Origin: Facklamia miroungae
Lineage (GTDB): Bacteria; Bacillota; Bacilli; Lactobacillales; Aerococcaceae
Direction: 5' to 3'
Length of the DNA: 64,000 bases
Assembly: GCF_012396555.1 (NCBI RefSeq)
Contig: NZ_JAAXPS010000006.1
Location: 29,758 to 93,757 of the forward strand
Positions 7,492 through 16,952 of the stretch are shown piece by piece (position 1 is the first letter of the stretch; the number at the start of each line of letters is the position of its first letter). The notes below the pieces were generated by a model. It worked only from the letters and a program-made list of their open reading frames with translations, did no database searches and was not told the DNA's origin. Made by a program: the position numbers and the translations under genes.

Positions 7492-8481
7492 ATGAAAGAA
7501 ACTATCTTTTCTGGCGTTCAGCCATCGTCCATTCCAACACTCGGTAATTATATCGGAGCCATGAAGTCATTTGTTGATCTTCAAGATAAGTACCACGCCA
7601 CCTATTGTATTGTAAATCAACATGCCATTACAGTTCCTCAAGACCCTAAAGTATTAGTAAAACAGACAAAGCAATTAGCTGCTTTGTATTTAGCGATTGG
7701 TATTGACCCTAAAAAATCTACTGTGTTTGTTCAATCAGAAGTACCCGCTCACGCACAAGCAGCTTGGTTGATCACCTGTCAAATAGGGGTGGGCGAATTA
7801 GAGCGGATGACACAATATAAAGATAAGTCTGCAAAGCAAGAGTCTGTGGGTGCTGGCCTACTTTGCTACCCTGCTTTAATGGTTGGTGATATCGTTCTCT
7901 ATAATGCAAAATATGTGCCCGTAGGTGATGATCAACGTCAACACATTGAATTAACCAGAAATTTTGTTGACCGTTTTAATAATCGTTTTGGTGAAGGTGT
8001 TCTGGTTAAACCTGAACCGCTCTACCCTAACGCAGGTAAGCGTGTGATGAGCCTGCAAGATCCAAATAAAAAAATGTCCAAGTCTGATAAAAATGAAAAA
8101 AATAAAATTTCTATGCTCGATGAACCCCGCGAAATAATTAAAAAGGTCAAATCAGCGGTGACTGATTCAATTGGAATTATCAACTATGATAAAGAAAACC
8201 AACCCGCTGTAGCTAATTTACTTGAAATCTATTCGAGCCTTAATGGTCAATCGATTGAGACAATCGTAAATCAATATCAAAACTCGGGATATGGACTCTT
8301 TAAATCTGATCTTGCCGATCTGATTGTATCTGTACTTGAACCTATTCAGGCTCGCTATCAACAACTCATTGAAAGTGATGAACTCTACGAGATTCTCAAA
8401 GTAGGGGCAGTCAAAGCTAATGAAACAGCTTCTCAAACCCTCGCTCGCATGGAAAAAGTAATGGGGATACATTATCGATAA
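7492..8481 (+). CDS. trpS: Tryptophanyl-tRNA synthetase
   Basis: This class I aminoacyl-tRNA synthetase charges tRNA-Trp. The 329-residue protein has the N-terminal ATP-binding region with TLGNYIG (16-22, the HIGH-equivalent loop) and KMSKS at 194-198. The start has AGAGGAG 7 nt upstream. No T-box antiterminator sequence is present in the leader, unlike many Firmicute synthetase genes. It is monocistronic and ends in a bidirectional terminator. Confidence 0.97.
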   Translation: MKETIFSGVQPSSIPTLGNYIGAMKSFVDLQDKYHATYCIVNQHAITVPQDPKVLVKQTKQLAALYLAIGIDPKKSTVFVQSEVPAHAQAAWLITCQIGVGELERMTQYKDKSAKQESVGAGLLCYPALMVGDIVLYNAKYVPVGDDQRQHIELTRNFVDRFNNRFGEGVLVKPEPLYPNAGKRVMSLQDPNKKMSKSDKNEKNKISMLDEPREIIKKVKSAVTDSIGIINYDKENQPAVANLLEIYSSLNGQSIETIVNQYQNSGYGLFKSDLADLIVSVLEPIQARYQQLIESDELYEILKVGAVKANETASQTLARMEKVMGIHYR

Positions 8482-8503
8482 TCATTTATTATAAAACTCA
8501 ATG

Positions 8504-8534
8504 AAGGGTCAAGTTATTCAGTAACTTGACCCTT
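8504..8534. terminator. Bidirectional terminator between trpS and the Fur-family gene
   Basis: 13-bp perfect arms AAGGGTCAAGTTA / TAACTTGACCCTT with a 5-nt loop, between convergent genes. Confidence 0.88.
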
Positions 8535-8550
8535 TATATTAATAGGTTTA

Positions 8551-9003
8551 TTAAACTTTTTTCTTTCCTAAGCATTCTTGACAAAGTCCTCGAAAGGATA
8601 CTTCCATCGATTGAACTTGAAAACGTTCCAGTTGGCTAATTTCTTTATACAAATCCGCGAACTGATCTAAAAACACATCTTCAATTTTTCCACATGATTG
8701 ACAAATAGTATGTCCATGTGGCTGATAAACTAGATCATAGCGCTTTGTTTTTTCATCAAAATTTAACTCTTGTAGAATACCTGCATTGACAAAAGCGCGA
8801 ACATTATTATATACCGTGGCTAAACTCATTGTAGGGTATACTTCCTGGACTTGCTGATAAATTTCTTCTACACTCGGGTGATTTACCTTTGTCAAAATGA
8901 TTTTCAAGATGGCCCGTCTCTGGGGGGTTACTCTAATTTTATCTTTCTGCATCTGTTCTAAAAGTTTGGTGATTTCCATTTCAAGCTTTTCTTTATCTTG
9001 CAT
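8551..9003 (-). CDS. Fur-family regulator, PerR-like
   Basis: This 150-residue protein has an N-terminal winged helix (RVTPQRRAIL, then MSLATVYNNVRAF as recognition helix) and a C-terminal metal domain. Two CxxC pairs (CQSC near 109, CQEC near 143) form the structural zinc site. The regulatory site seems to be His of NHPSVEEI, Asp of KRYD, both His of HGH and Asp of KIED, which is the PerR pattern (3 His, 2 Asp). It is therefore more likely a peroxide sensor than a ferric or zinc uptake regulator, but Fur itself cannot be ruled out. AGGAGG precedes the start. A TATAA/TTATA inverted repeat at its own -10 suggests autoregulation. It could plausibly act on the nearby spx promoter. Confidence 0.85.
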   Translation of the reverse strand: MQDKEKLEMEITKLLEQMQKDKIRVTPQRRAILKIILTKVNHPSVEEIYQQVQEVYPTMSLATVYNNVRAFVNAGILQELNFDEKTKRYDLVYQPHGHTICQSCGKIEDVFLDQFADLYKEISQLERFQVQSMEVSFRGLCQECLGKKKV

Positions 9004-9028
9004 AATCTAGCCACCTCCTATTCTCTAC

Positions 9029-9044
9029 ATTATAACAAATTATA
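9029..9044 (-). promoter_or_regulatory. -10 and inverted repeat of the Fur-family gene
   Basis: TATAAT (9029-9034) overlaps TATAA-TTTG-TTATA (9031-9044). The -35 is weak. This suggests autoregulation. Confidence 0.45.
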
Positions 9045-9090
9045 TTCCCAAATTAAAACGATTATCATTAAGCCTTTAAAAAGTTGGCAA

Positions 9091-9126
9091 AAAAACATCA
9101 ACCGTTTTAAGTCGGTTGATGTTTTT
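9091..9126 (-). terminator. Terminator of the C1/glycine cleavage operon
   Basis: Perfect 14-bp arms (9091-9104 / 9113-9126) with an 8-nt loop; the distal arm as transcribed ends in TTTTT. It is 12 nt after the gcvPB stop. Confidence 0.88.
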
Positions 9127-9137
9127 TAACTAATTGT

Positions 9138-10631
9138 TTACTCTACTTCTGAAGAATCAGATTCATGCTTTTCAAAAGTATATTTTAGAACTGGTTTACG
9201 AGAAGCGCCCGCTTCATCCAACCGTCTAACAGGTGTATTGTGCGGAGCAGTTTGAACAATTTCAGGGTTTTCAATGGCTCCTTGATTGATCTTAATCAGG
9301 ATATCTGCTACATAATCTAAGTCTTGTTTTGATTCTGTTTCAGTTGGTTCCACCATTAAACACTCATGAACATGTAATGGGAAGTAGGTAGTCGGTGCGT
9401 GAATTCCAAAATCCAACAAACGCTTACCTACATCTTTTGCAGTTACGCCATAATCTTTCTTATGACGACTTAAATCTAGTACAAAGTCATTCTTATTGAA
9501 ATTAGGGAATGGAGCATCGAAGTATTCATTCACGCGTACTCGTAAATAGTTAGCATTAAGCACAGCATCTTCAGAAGCTCGACGCAATCCTTCAGGACCC
9601 ATTGCTCGAATGTAAGTATAAGCACGTACATTGACACCAAAGTTACCAAAGTTGCCTTTAATACGACCATAAGATTTTTCAGGCATTTCTAATTCGTACT
9701 TGTCTCCATTTTTAACCACATTTGGTCCAGGAATGAAAGGTGCCAACTTGTCTACAACTCCGATTGGACCAGAACCAGGACCTCCACCACCGTGAGGACC
9801 AGTAAAGGTCTTGTGAAGATTTAAGTGACAAGCATCAAATCCCATCGCTCCTGGAGAAGTTAAGCCCATGATCGCATTTAAGTTAGCGCCATCGTAATAA
9901 GCTAATCCGCCTGCTTCGTGAACGATATCAACAATTTCTTTCGCGTCTTTTTCAAACAATCCAGCTGTAGAAGGATTAGTAATCATAATACCTGCTGTAT
10001 TTGGACCAACAGCTGCACGAACTGCCTCTACATCAATGATACCCTCTGGAGTTGAAGGTAATTCTAATGTTTCAAATCCAGCTACCATTGCTGTTGCTGG
10101 GTTTGTTCCGTGAGCAGAGTCAGGAATTAAAATGACACGACGCTGCTCTAATTCTCCAATTGACTTAAAATAAGCCTTGAAAGCTAAAATAGCTGCCAAC
10201 TCACCTTGTGCTCCTGCAGCGGGTTGCAAAGTTAAAGCGGAGAATTGGGTAATCTCCTTCAAGTATTCTTGCAACTCATACATTAATTGTAAGGCACCTT
10301 GAATCGTATCTGGATCTTGCAATGGGTGAATATTGGCAAATCCGTCCATTGCGGCAACGTCCTCATTTATTTTAGGATTATACTTCATTGTACAAGATCC
10401 TAATGGGTAAGGTCCTGACTCGACCCCAAAGTTGCGGTTAGATAGTGCCGTATAGTGACGAACAATCTGTAATTCAGAAGCTTCAGGCAGACGGGCAGGT
10501 TCTTGGCGAGCATATTCGCCTAATTCAGCCGACAAGTCATATTCTTCTACTTCAGAAACTGGCAGATCATACGCTGTATGCCCTTCTTGTGAAATTTCAA
10601 AAATTAATTTATCGTAATCTTGTAAGATCAT
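9138..10631 (-). CDS. gcvPB: Glycine dehydrogenase (decarboxylating) subunit 2
   Basis: This is the pyridoxal-phosphate subunit of the split P-protein, which decarboxylates glycine and passes aminomethyl to the lipoyl arm of GcvH. The product has 497 residues. The PLP lysine is in NLHKTFTGPHGGGG (K274), followed by the glycine-rich loop typical of this subunit. The ATG shares one base with the stop of gcvPA (TAATG), which implies translational coupling and fits an equimolar alpha2beta2 P-protein. GGAGG lies inside the end of gcvPA. It is the last gene of the operon. Confidence 0.96.
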   Translation of the reverse strand: MILQDYDKLIFEISQEGHTAYDLPVSEVEEYDLSAELGEYARQEPARLPEASELQIVRHYTALSNRNFGVESGPYPLGSCTMKYNPKINEDVAAMDGFANIHPLQDPDTIQGALQLMYELQEYLKEITQFSALTLQPAAGAQGELAAILAFKAYFKSIGELEQRRVILIPDSAHGTNPATAMVAGFETLELPSTPEGIIDVEAVRAAVGPNTAGIMITNPSTAGLFEKDAKEIVDIVHEAGGLAYYDGANLNAIMGLTSPGAMGFDACHLNLHKTFTGPHGGGGPGSGPIGVVDKLAPFIPGPNVVKNGDKYELEMPEKSYGRIKGNFGNFGVNVRAYTYIRAMGPEGLRRASEDAVLNANYLRVRVNEYFDAPFPNFNKNDFVLDLSRHKKDYGVTAKDVGKRLLDFGIHAPTTYFPLHVHECLMVEPTETESKQDLDYVADILIKINQGAIENPEIVQTAPHNTPVRRLDEAGASRKPVLKYTFEKHESDSSEVE

Positions 10632-11980
10632 TATTTTGCCACCTCCACTAAAGCAGTTACAAAATCATCCATCTCTTCTTTCGTACGCTTTTCAGTCGCA
10701 CAAAGTAGATAGGCGTTTTCCATTCCAATTGCTTTTGAAGCATCAAAGCCTCCAACAAACCCTTTTTCAAATAAGGCTTTATTAACTTGTTGAATATCTT
10801 TATTTAATTTAATTACAAATTCATTAAAGAACGGTTTTGTATTAACTACTTCAAAGCCTGCTGCTTTTAATTCTTTTGCTAGATAATGAGTATTATTAAT
10901 ATTAGCTTGGGCTAATTCTTGAATACCTACTTTTCCATAAGCTGACATCGCTATAGAAGAAGACAAAGCGAAAAGAGCTTGATTCGATGAATAGTTGGAA
11001 GTCGCTTTTTCACGACGGATATGTTGCTCGCGCGTTGATAGAGTCATTACAAATCCGCGTCTTCCTTCTTCATCCACCGTTTCACCAACGATACGTGAAG
11101 GAATTTTACGCATTAATTTATCATTGACAGCAAAATAACCACAGTGAGGACCACCAAGTGACATTGGAATACCAAATGGCTGTACATCTCCAACTGTAAT
11201 ATCTGCTCCTAAAGCACCTGGTTTTTCTAATTTTCCAAGGGCTAACGGGTTAGCAGAAACGATTAATAAGGTCTTAGTTCCTTCTAAAACAGCTTTAATT
11301 GCTTTCAAGTCTTCGATTGATCCAAAGAAGTTAGGATATTGAACAATCACTGCTGCCACTTCAGGATTGAGTTTCGCTTTCAAGTCTTCTAGACTTGTTA
11401 CTTCATTTTCTAAAGCGATTTCTTCAACTGAGTAATTCTTACCAAATCCATATGTTTTTACTGTTTCAATTGCTTGCGGATTCAAACCTTTAGAAACTAA
11501 TACCTTATTAGACTTCTTAACATGTCCAAAGGCTAAGTTTGCCGCTTCAGAAACAGCATTGTACCCATCATACATACCACAGTTTGCTAAATCCATTCCT
11601 GTTAATTCAGCAATCATCGTTTGCCATTCAAAGAGTGCTTGTAATTCACCTTGAGATACTTCTGGTTGATATGGAACATAAGCTGTCAAAAATTCTTGAC
11701 GCATGATAATGTGTTTTACGATTGATGGTACATGGTGGTCATAAGTCCCTGCGCCTAAGAAGAAAGGCTTTTGACTTGATGAAGTATTTAAGGCCGCCAT
11801 TTTTGTCATTTCTTTAACAATTTCCATTTCAGAAAGTGGTTCAGGTAAGTTCATTTTACCTTCACGACGTACATTTTCTGGCAAGTCAGAGAAGATATCC
11901 ATAATATCTTTTACGCCAATTGTTTCTAACATTGCTTGGCGATCTTGCTCTGTGTTAGGTAAATATCTAAAGTTTGCCAT
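10631..11980 (-). CDS. gcvPA: Glycine dehydrogenase (decarboxylating) subunit 1
   Basis: This is the partner subunit of the split P-protein, 449 residues, with the family N-terminus FRYLPNTEQDRQAML. The start at 11980 is chosen because AAGGAG lies 6 nt upstream and it matches relatives; a further in-frame ATG 15 nt upstream would place the ribosome-binding site inside the gene. It is separated from gcvH by about 120 nt containing a perfect hairpin without a T-run, so the two may differ in mRNA level or stability. Confidence 0.96.
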   Translation of the reverse strand: MANFRYLPNTEQDRQAMLETIGVKDIMDIFSDLPENVRREGKMNLPEPLSEMEIVKEMTKMAALNTSSSQKPFFLGAGTYDHHVPSIVKHIIMRQEFLTAYVPYQPEVSQGELQALFEWQTMIAELTGMDLANCGMYDGYNAVSEAANLAFGHVKKSNKVLVSKGLNPQAIETVKTYGFGKNYSVEEIALENEVTSLEDLKAKLNPEVAAVIVQYPNFFGSIEDLKAIKAVLEGTKTLLIVSANPLALGKLEKPGALGADITVGDVQPFGIPMSLGGPHCGYFAVNDKLMRKIPSRIVGETVDEEGRRGFVMTLSTREQHIRREKATSNYSSNQALFALSSSIAMSAYGKVGIQELAQANINNTHYLAKELKAAGFEVVNTKPFFNEFVIKLNKDIQQVNKALFEKGFVGGFDASKAIGMENAYLLCATEKRTKEEMDDFVTALVEVAK

Positions 11981-12047
11981 GATCTGCTCCTTCATCTGTT
12001 TTTTCTTTAATTCGTATTTATTAAATTTATAGCAATTTTAACCTAAA

Positions 12048-12076
12048 TATTAGAGTGACTAAGAGTCACTCTAATA
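12048..12076. repeat. Perfect 13-bp hairpin between gcvH and gcvPA
   Basis: Arms TATTAGAGTGACT / AGTCACTCTAATA with a 3-nt loop. As transcribed (minus) no T-run follows, so it is not a standard terminator. It may protect the 3' end of gcvH mRNA or be a processing site. Confidence 0.6.
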
Positions 12077-12098
12077 GGAAATTCATAAGAATTTATGT

Positions 12099-12458
12099 TT
12101 ATTCAGCAGGCTCTTCAGTTAAGAAAGCTGATGTGTCAATATCTTCTTCTGTTTCGATTTCGAAGAACCATCCTTTACCTTGAGCGTCTTCGTTAACTGT
12201 TTCAGGAGCATCTTCTAATTCTTCGTTAATAGCTACCACTTTACCTGCAAATGGTGCGTAAACTTCAGAAACAGATTTAACTGATTCTACAGTAACAATT
12301 TCTTCTTCTGCATCAAATTCATCGTCAACTTCTGGTAATTCTACGTGAACAATATCTCCTAATTGTTCAGCAGCAAAAGCAGTGATACCAATACGTGCTT
12401 TGTTAGGAGCTAAAATTTCGATAAATTCGTGTTCTTCTGTAAAAAATACTTGTGACAT
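12099..12458 (-). CDS. gcvH: Glycine cleavage system H protein
   Basis: This is the lipoyl carrier that shuttles the aminomethyl group between P-, T- and L-proteins. It has 119 residues and is very acidic. The lipoylated lysine is K61 in VTVESVKSVSEVYAP. No lipoate ligase or dihydrolipoamide dehydrogenase (L-protein) is present in the window, so these must be encoded elsewhere if the system works. The acidic C-terminus (EEDIDTSAF) is usual. It lies downstream of gcvT by 83 nt. Confidence 0.96.
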   Translation of the reverse strand: MSQVFFTEEHEFIEILAPNKARIGITAFAAEQLGDIVHVELPEVDDEFDAEEEIVTVESVKSVSEVYAPFAGKVVAINEELEDAPETVNEDAQGKGWFFEIETEEDIDTSAFLTEEPAE

Positions 12459-12541
12459 TATAAATGACCCCTTTTCTTAATATTATTTATGTGACCATTT
12501 TATCAAACATTTATAGAAAATGAAACTACTTTCAGATAAAT

Positions 12542-13678
12542 TTACTTACTGGCACTTAGCCAATCTTTTTTAGTTAATTCAGCTTCAATCTCTTTACCAC
12601 GAATGTCAATAATTACTTTGTCGCCAACTTTAAAATTACTATTAACTCGCACAAAACCTAAAGGATATCCTAAAGAAGGAGATTTAGTTCCGGAAGTAAC
12701 CACACCAATCACTTCGCCATCTTGGCTTTTAACTTCCATACCATGTCGCGCAATTTGTTTACCATCAATCTTAAAGCCGCGAGACGCTTCTTTTTTATCA
12801 CCAGCACGGTATGCAGCAATGGCTTCTTTGCCAATATAATCTGCTTCTTTAGCTTTTGGAACCGCAAAAGCAATACCACCAGCAATTGGATTGACGCTTT
12901 CGTCAAAGTCATTTCCATATAATGGTAAACCTGCTTCAAGACGCAAGGTATCACGTGCACCTAAGGCGCATTCTTTCACACCTAAGTCCTGACCTTCTTC
13001 AACTAATTTTTTCCAAATGTCAACCATGTGCTCTGAAGGAATATATAATTCAAACCCTTCTTCGCCTGTATAGCCTGTACGTGAAATTTGAACTCTTTCA
13101 ATACCTGCTACTACTTGATCTTGTTTATAGGAATAGTATTCAATTTCTTTCAAGTCAGTATCAGTAATACGTGCTAATAACGCTTCAGCATTTGGCCCTT
13201 GAACGGCAATTAATCCCCAATCATAAGTCTCATCTGTAATTTCAACTTGACCATCTTGGTTGTGATCGTGCATCCATTGAACGATTTTTTCACGGTTTGA
13301 TCCGTTAGGTGTTGCCACAAATTCATCATCATTACGACGATAGTAAATTAAGTCATCCAACATACCACCGTCTTCTTTACATACAGCAGTATATTGAGCC
13401 TTACCATTATAAGTAGCCTTGTGTACGTCGTTAGTGATCAAACCATTCCACCAGTCGTAAGCATTCATTTTACCTGATTTAACACGAACTTCCCCCATAT
13501 GAGAAGCATCAAATAGGCCTACAGCATTACGAACGGCTTCATGCTCTTCAGCAATTTTAGTAATTTGAATTGGCAATCCCCATCCACCAAAATCGGTAAT
13601 TTTACAACCTTTTTCGACATAATAGTCGTACATTGGTGTTTTTTTCAATCCGTTTTCATCTACTTGAACGTTTGTCAT
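12542..13678 (-). CDS. gcvT: Aminomethyltransferase (T protein)
   Basis: GcvT releases ammonia from the H-protein-bound intermediate and passes the C1 unit to tetrahydrofolate, giving 5,10-methylene-THF. The 378 residues have the typical opening KKTPMYDYYVEKG and the folate-site segments GLFDASHMGEV and YTGEEGFELYIP. It is 18 nt downstream of fchA and cotranscribed with the folate genes. AAGGAG lies 7 nt before ATG. Confidence 0.96.
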   Translation of the reverse strand: MTNVQVDENGLKKTPMYDYYVEKGCKITDFGGWGLPIQITKIAEEHEAVRNAVGLFDASHMGEVRVKSGKMNAYDWWNGLITNDVHKATYNGKAQYTAVCKEDGGMLDDLIYYRRNDDEFVATPNGSNREKIVQWMHDHNQDGQVEITDETYDWGLIAVQGPNAEALLARITDTDLKEIEYYSYKQDQVVAGIERVQISRTGYTGEEGFELYIPSEHMVDIWKKLVEEGQDLGVKECALGARDTLRLEAGLPLYGNDFDESVNPIAGGIAFAVPKAKEADYIGKEAIAAYRAGDKKEASRGFKIDGKQIARHGMEVKSQDGEVIGVVTSGTKSPSLGYPLGFVRVNSNFKVGDKVIIDIRGKEIEAELTKKDWLSASK

Positions 13679-13696
13679 TCTATTATCTCCTTCACC

Positions 13697-14323
13697 TTAT
13701 TTGATTAAAATGTCTTTTACTTGTGAGTAATATTCATCTAATTGAGTCGATAAGTCAGCCACTTTAGTGTTAGCTAAATCATAATACTCTTCTTGTTTAT
13801 CTTTATCTTTAAGCTGTCCGCCATTGATATAGAGATTTAAAGAAGAAGCTTGAACTGCTGATCTTAACATCTGTAGACCTACACCAACATCAGAAATAAT
13901 AATCTTTTTAATTAAAGGAATTACTTTATCAAAGTCCTCAACAATTTTCGTTACTTCCGAAATTAAATCGATCGGAGGTTGCGAAGCAATCACAAGCCCT
14001 TTTTGAATAGCTTCCTGGCGAGCTTGCTTTTCATCATCACTGTTTCTTGGCATGCCGTATGCAGCGGATAGAGGCTCAAATTCTGTCGCATCACGATCAA
14101 TAATATTAACAAAAACTTCTTTACTCTTTTCGAAATCTTCAATTTTTTGAGCTAAAAAAGACTGTTCTTCTTCTGATAATTTATCGCTTTGGGAAAAAAG
14201 CATAGCCATTAAAATAGCACCGATTCCTAAACCTGCAGTAACTCCTGCAGCAGCGCCACCACCGGGGGTTGGTTCATTAGAAGCTAACTTATTTATAAAT
14301 TCCGTTACTTTTAATTCTTTCAT
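13697..14323 (-). CDS. fchA: FchA-type methenyl-THF cyclohydrolase (cyclodeaminase fold)
   Basis: This 208-residue all-helical protein belongs to the formiminotransferase-cyclodeaminase C-domain family. The folate-site loop PTPGGGAAAG is at about 19-28 and a conserved Asp is in NIIDRDATEF. Stand-alone members in acetogens and amino-acid-fermenting clostridia (FchA) hydrolyse 5,10-methenyl-THF to 10-formyl-THF. No formimino-transferase domain or histidine-degradation gene is nearby. It sits between folD and gcvT, so the cyclohydrolase role fits better than histidine catabolism. FolD next to it has lost its own cyclohydrolase residues, which strengthens the assignment. Confidence 0.82.
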   Translation of the reverse strand: MKELKVTEFINKLASNEPTPGGGAAAGVTAGLGIGAILMAMLFSQSDKLSEEEQSFLAQKIEDFEKSKEVFVNIIDRDATEFEPLSAAYGMPRNSDDEKQARQEAIQKGLVIASQPPIDLISEVTKIVEDFDKVIPLIKKIIISDVGVGLQMLRSAVQASSLNLYINGGQLKDKDKQEEYYDLANTKVADLSTQLDEYYSQVKDILIK

Positions 14324-14332
14324 TACCGGCTC

Positions 14333-15187
14333 CTATTCTATACCATTTAGAAGTTTAGCACCTTTAACTACTTGTGAAGCTAATACACCTGTTGTTACAG
14401 ATCCAACGCCTCCAGGAACTGGAGTGATTGCACTTGCTTTTGGTTCAACTTCATCAAAGCGAACATCACCTGTTGCTTTACCATCCTTATAACCGAAGCC
14501 AACATCAATAACAGTTGCTCCTTCTTTGATATAATCAGGGCCAACTAAACCTAAAGCTCCTGTAGCTGAAACCACGATATCTGCAAGTGTAGTATGAATT
14601 GTGTTGTCCTTAGTGTAAACATGGGTATTTGAAACTGTGGCATTCCGGTTTGACAACATAACTGCTAGTGGTTTACCTACTACTGGTGAAGAACCAATCA
14701 CACAAACTTCTGCGCCTTCTAATTCATAATCATAATAATCTAGAATCTCAATACACGCTTGAGCTGTAGAAGGAGCCATTGCAGTAGGGTCATTATTAAT
14801 TAATTTACCTAAGTTAACAGGATTCAAGGCATCTACATCTTTGAAAGGATTTAAACGCTCAGCAATTTCTGCACGTTCAATGCCTTCTGGGAATGGTTGC
14901 ATAATGATCACGCCAGAAACTGATTCATCTTCATTTAATTCGTCAATAATCTTCAAAACATCTTCTGTCGTTTTCGCATTAAGTTCGGTCCGAGCCTCTG
15001 CTTCAATGCCACACTTTTCCATCACTTTCATAGCATTTTTTTCGTATGCCATTGAAGACGGATTCTCATCTACTCGTAAAACAACTAATTTTGGTACAAT
15101 TCCTTTTTCTCTAAGTGCTTCTGCTTCTTGACGCGTGCGCTCGCGAATTGCTTTTCCAACTTCTTTACCATCTAAAATCTTACCCAT
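14333..15187 (-). CDS. folD: Methylene-THF dehydrogenase FolD, apparently without cyclohydrolase site
   Basis: It has normal FolD length (284 residues) and the ends KEVGKAIRER and ITPVPGGVGSVTTGVL. The nucleotide-binding loop is VIGSSPVVGKP (about 164-174). In E. coli FolD the cyclohydrolase needs Y50, K54, Q98 and D121. Here Y48 and D119 are kept, but the K54 position is alanine (A52 in YEKNAMK) and the Q98 position is methionine (M96 in VIIMQPFP). The alignment has no gaps around these residues. I infer a dehydrogenase-only enzyme, with hydrolysis of methenyl-THF left to FchA, encoded 9 nt downstream. The dehydrogenase fold itself looks intact. Whether it uses NADP or NAD cannot be told. 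Confidence 0.93.
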   Translation of the reverse strand: MGKILDGKEVGKAIRERTRQEAEALREKGIVPKLVVLRVDENPSSMAYEKNAMKVMEKCGIEAEARTELNAKTTEDVLKIIDELNEDESVSGVIIMQPFPEGIERAEIAERLNPFKDVDALNPVNLGKLINNDPTAMAPSTAQACIEILDYYDYELEGAEVCVIGSSPVVGKPLAVMLSNRNATVSNTHVYTKDNTIHTTLADIVVSATGALGLVGPDYIKEGATVIDVGFGYKDGKATGDVRFDEVEPKASAITPVPGGVGSVTTGVLASQVVKGAKLLNGIE

Positions 15188-15281
15188 AAGATCCTCCCTT
15201 TTCTATTCACTACACTGTAAAAGTCGAACGAGCAATAATTTACTCGCTCGACTATTCATTTTATTTGAGAAGTGTTACTTT

Positions 15282-16952
15282 TTAGAATAATCCTTCGATA
15301 TTTCCTTTTTCGTCTACATCAATACGGTTTGCTGCTGGCTCTTTCGGTAAACCAGGCATCTTCATAATATCACCAGTTAAGCAAACAATGAAACCAGCAC
15401 CTGCAGAAACAGTTAAATCACGAATTGTTACAGTAAATCCTTCTGGAGCTCCAAGTGCTTTTGGATCGTCAGAGAATGAGTACTGAGTTTTCGCCATACA
15501 AATTGGTAAGTTTCCATGGCCTTGTTCAGTGAACTGTTTAATTTTCTTCTTAGCTGATGGAGCAAACTCAACTTTAGCACCACCATAGATCTTAGTTACT
15601 AATGTTTCAACTTTCTCTTCTATTGAAGCTTCCACATCATATGCAAATTTGAAATTGCTTTCTTTATCAGCTGCTTCTACCACTGCTTTAGCTAATTCAA
15701 CAGCACCTTCGCCACCATCAGAGAAGTGAGTAGAAAGAACAACTTTAACGCCTTCTTTTTCACATTCTTCACGTAAAGCTTCAATTTCAGCTTCTGTATC
15801 CGTAGGGAATGCATTGATTGCAACTACTGGGTTTAATCCAAAAACATTCTTAATATTGTTGATGTGACGCATTAAGTTAGGCATACCTTTACGTAATGCT
15901 TCGACGTTTTCTGGCCCCAATTCTTTCTTGTCAACGCCGCCATGCATTTTCAAAGCACGGATCGTTGCAACAATGACAACTGCTGATGGAGCAATTCCAG
16001 CTTGACGACACTTGATATCTAAGAATTTCTCAGCCCCTAAGTCTGCACCGAATCCTGCTTCTGTAATAGTGTAATCAGCGTAATTCATTGCTAATTTTGT
16101 AGCAATAATTGAGTTACATCCATGAGCGATGTTTGCAAATGGTCCACCATGGATAAATGCTGGTGTACCTTCTAAAGTTTGTACAATATTCGGTTTAATT
16201 GCATCTTTAAGTAAAGCTGTAGCTGCACCAGCTCCATTGATGTCTTTAACAGTAATTGGTTTGTTGTCTTTGCGAGTATAAGCAACAATCATGTTTCCTA
16301 ATTTTTCTTTTAATTCTTGTAAAGTATTAGATAAGCAGAATGCTGCCATAACTTCTGATGCTACTACAATATCATAGCCATCTTCACGTGTTACACCGTC
16401 TACGCGACGACCTAATCCATTTACAATGTTACGTAATTGACGATCATTCATGTCTACAACACGACGCCATACAATACGATTTGTATCAATATCTAATTCA
16501 TTACCATGGTGAATGTGGTTATCTAATAAGGCAGCGATTAAGTTAGTTGCTGCTCCAATCGCATGAAAGTCACCAGTAAAGTGTAAGTTGATATCTTCCA
16601 TTGGAACAACTTGAGCGTATCCGCCACCGGCAGCCCCACCTTTAATACCAAATACTGGCCCTAATGAAGGCTCACGTAAAGCAACAGCTGTTTTCTTACC
16701 AATTTTAGACATTCCATCTGCTAAACCGATTGAAGTAGTTGTTTTACCTTCACCGGCAGGAGTTGGTGTAATGGCTGTTACAAGAATTAATTTTCCTAGA
16801 TCCTTGTTGTCCATATCTAATTTAGTAAAATCAATTTTAGCTTTGGTTTTACCGTAAGGTTCTAACACATCATTAGAAATGCCTAGTTTTGCAGCCACTT
16901 CTTCAATGGGTTGCAATTTGGCTTCCTGTGCGATTTGAATATCTGTCTTCAT
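15282..16952 (-). CDS. fhs: Formate-tetrahydrofolate ligase
   Basis: Fhs interconverts formate + ATP + THF and 10-formyl-THF. The 556 residues are the usual length; the P-loop [10 protein letters not shown] is at 63-72. It is first in the operon, preceded by AAAGGGGG 8 nt before ATG. With FolD, FchA and the glycine cleavage proteins it links glycine and formate. In the reverse direction it would make one ATP per glycine, as in glycine- and purine-fermenting anaerobes; in the forward direction it would supply C1 units for purines and formyl-methionine. The sequence does not decide the direction. Confidence 0.97.
   Translation of the reverse strand: MKTDIQIAQEAKLQPIEEVAAKLGISNDVLEPYGKTKAKIDFTKLDMDNKDLGKLILVTAITPTPAGEGKTTTSIGLADGMSKIGKKTAVALREPSLGPVFGIKGGAAGGGYAQVVPMEDINLHFTGDFHAIGAATNLIAALLDNHIHHGNELDIDTNRIVWRRVVDMNDRQLRNIVNGLGRRVDGVTREDGYDIVVASEVMAAFCLSNTLQELKEKLGNMIVAYTRKDNKPITVKDINGAGAATALLKDAIKPNIVQTLEGTPAFIHGGPFANIAHGCNSIIATKLAMNYADYTITEAGFGADLGAEKFLDIKCRQAGIAPSAVVIVATIRALKMHGGVDKKELGPENVEALRKGMPNLMRHINNIKNVFGLNPVVAINAFPTDTEAEIEALREECEKEGVKVVLSTHFSDGGEGAVELAKAVVEAADKESNFKFAYDVEASIEEKVETLVTKIYGGAKVEFAPSAKKKIKQFTEQGHGNLPICMAKTQYSFSDDPKALGAPEGFTVTIRDLTVSAGAGFIVCLTGDIMKMPGLPKEPAANRIDVDEKGNIEGLF

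Noticed and set aside
12603..13167. Three overlapping open frames within gcvT
   Set aside because: Shadows of gcvT in other frames; gcvT has clear conserved motifs.
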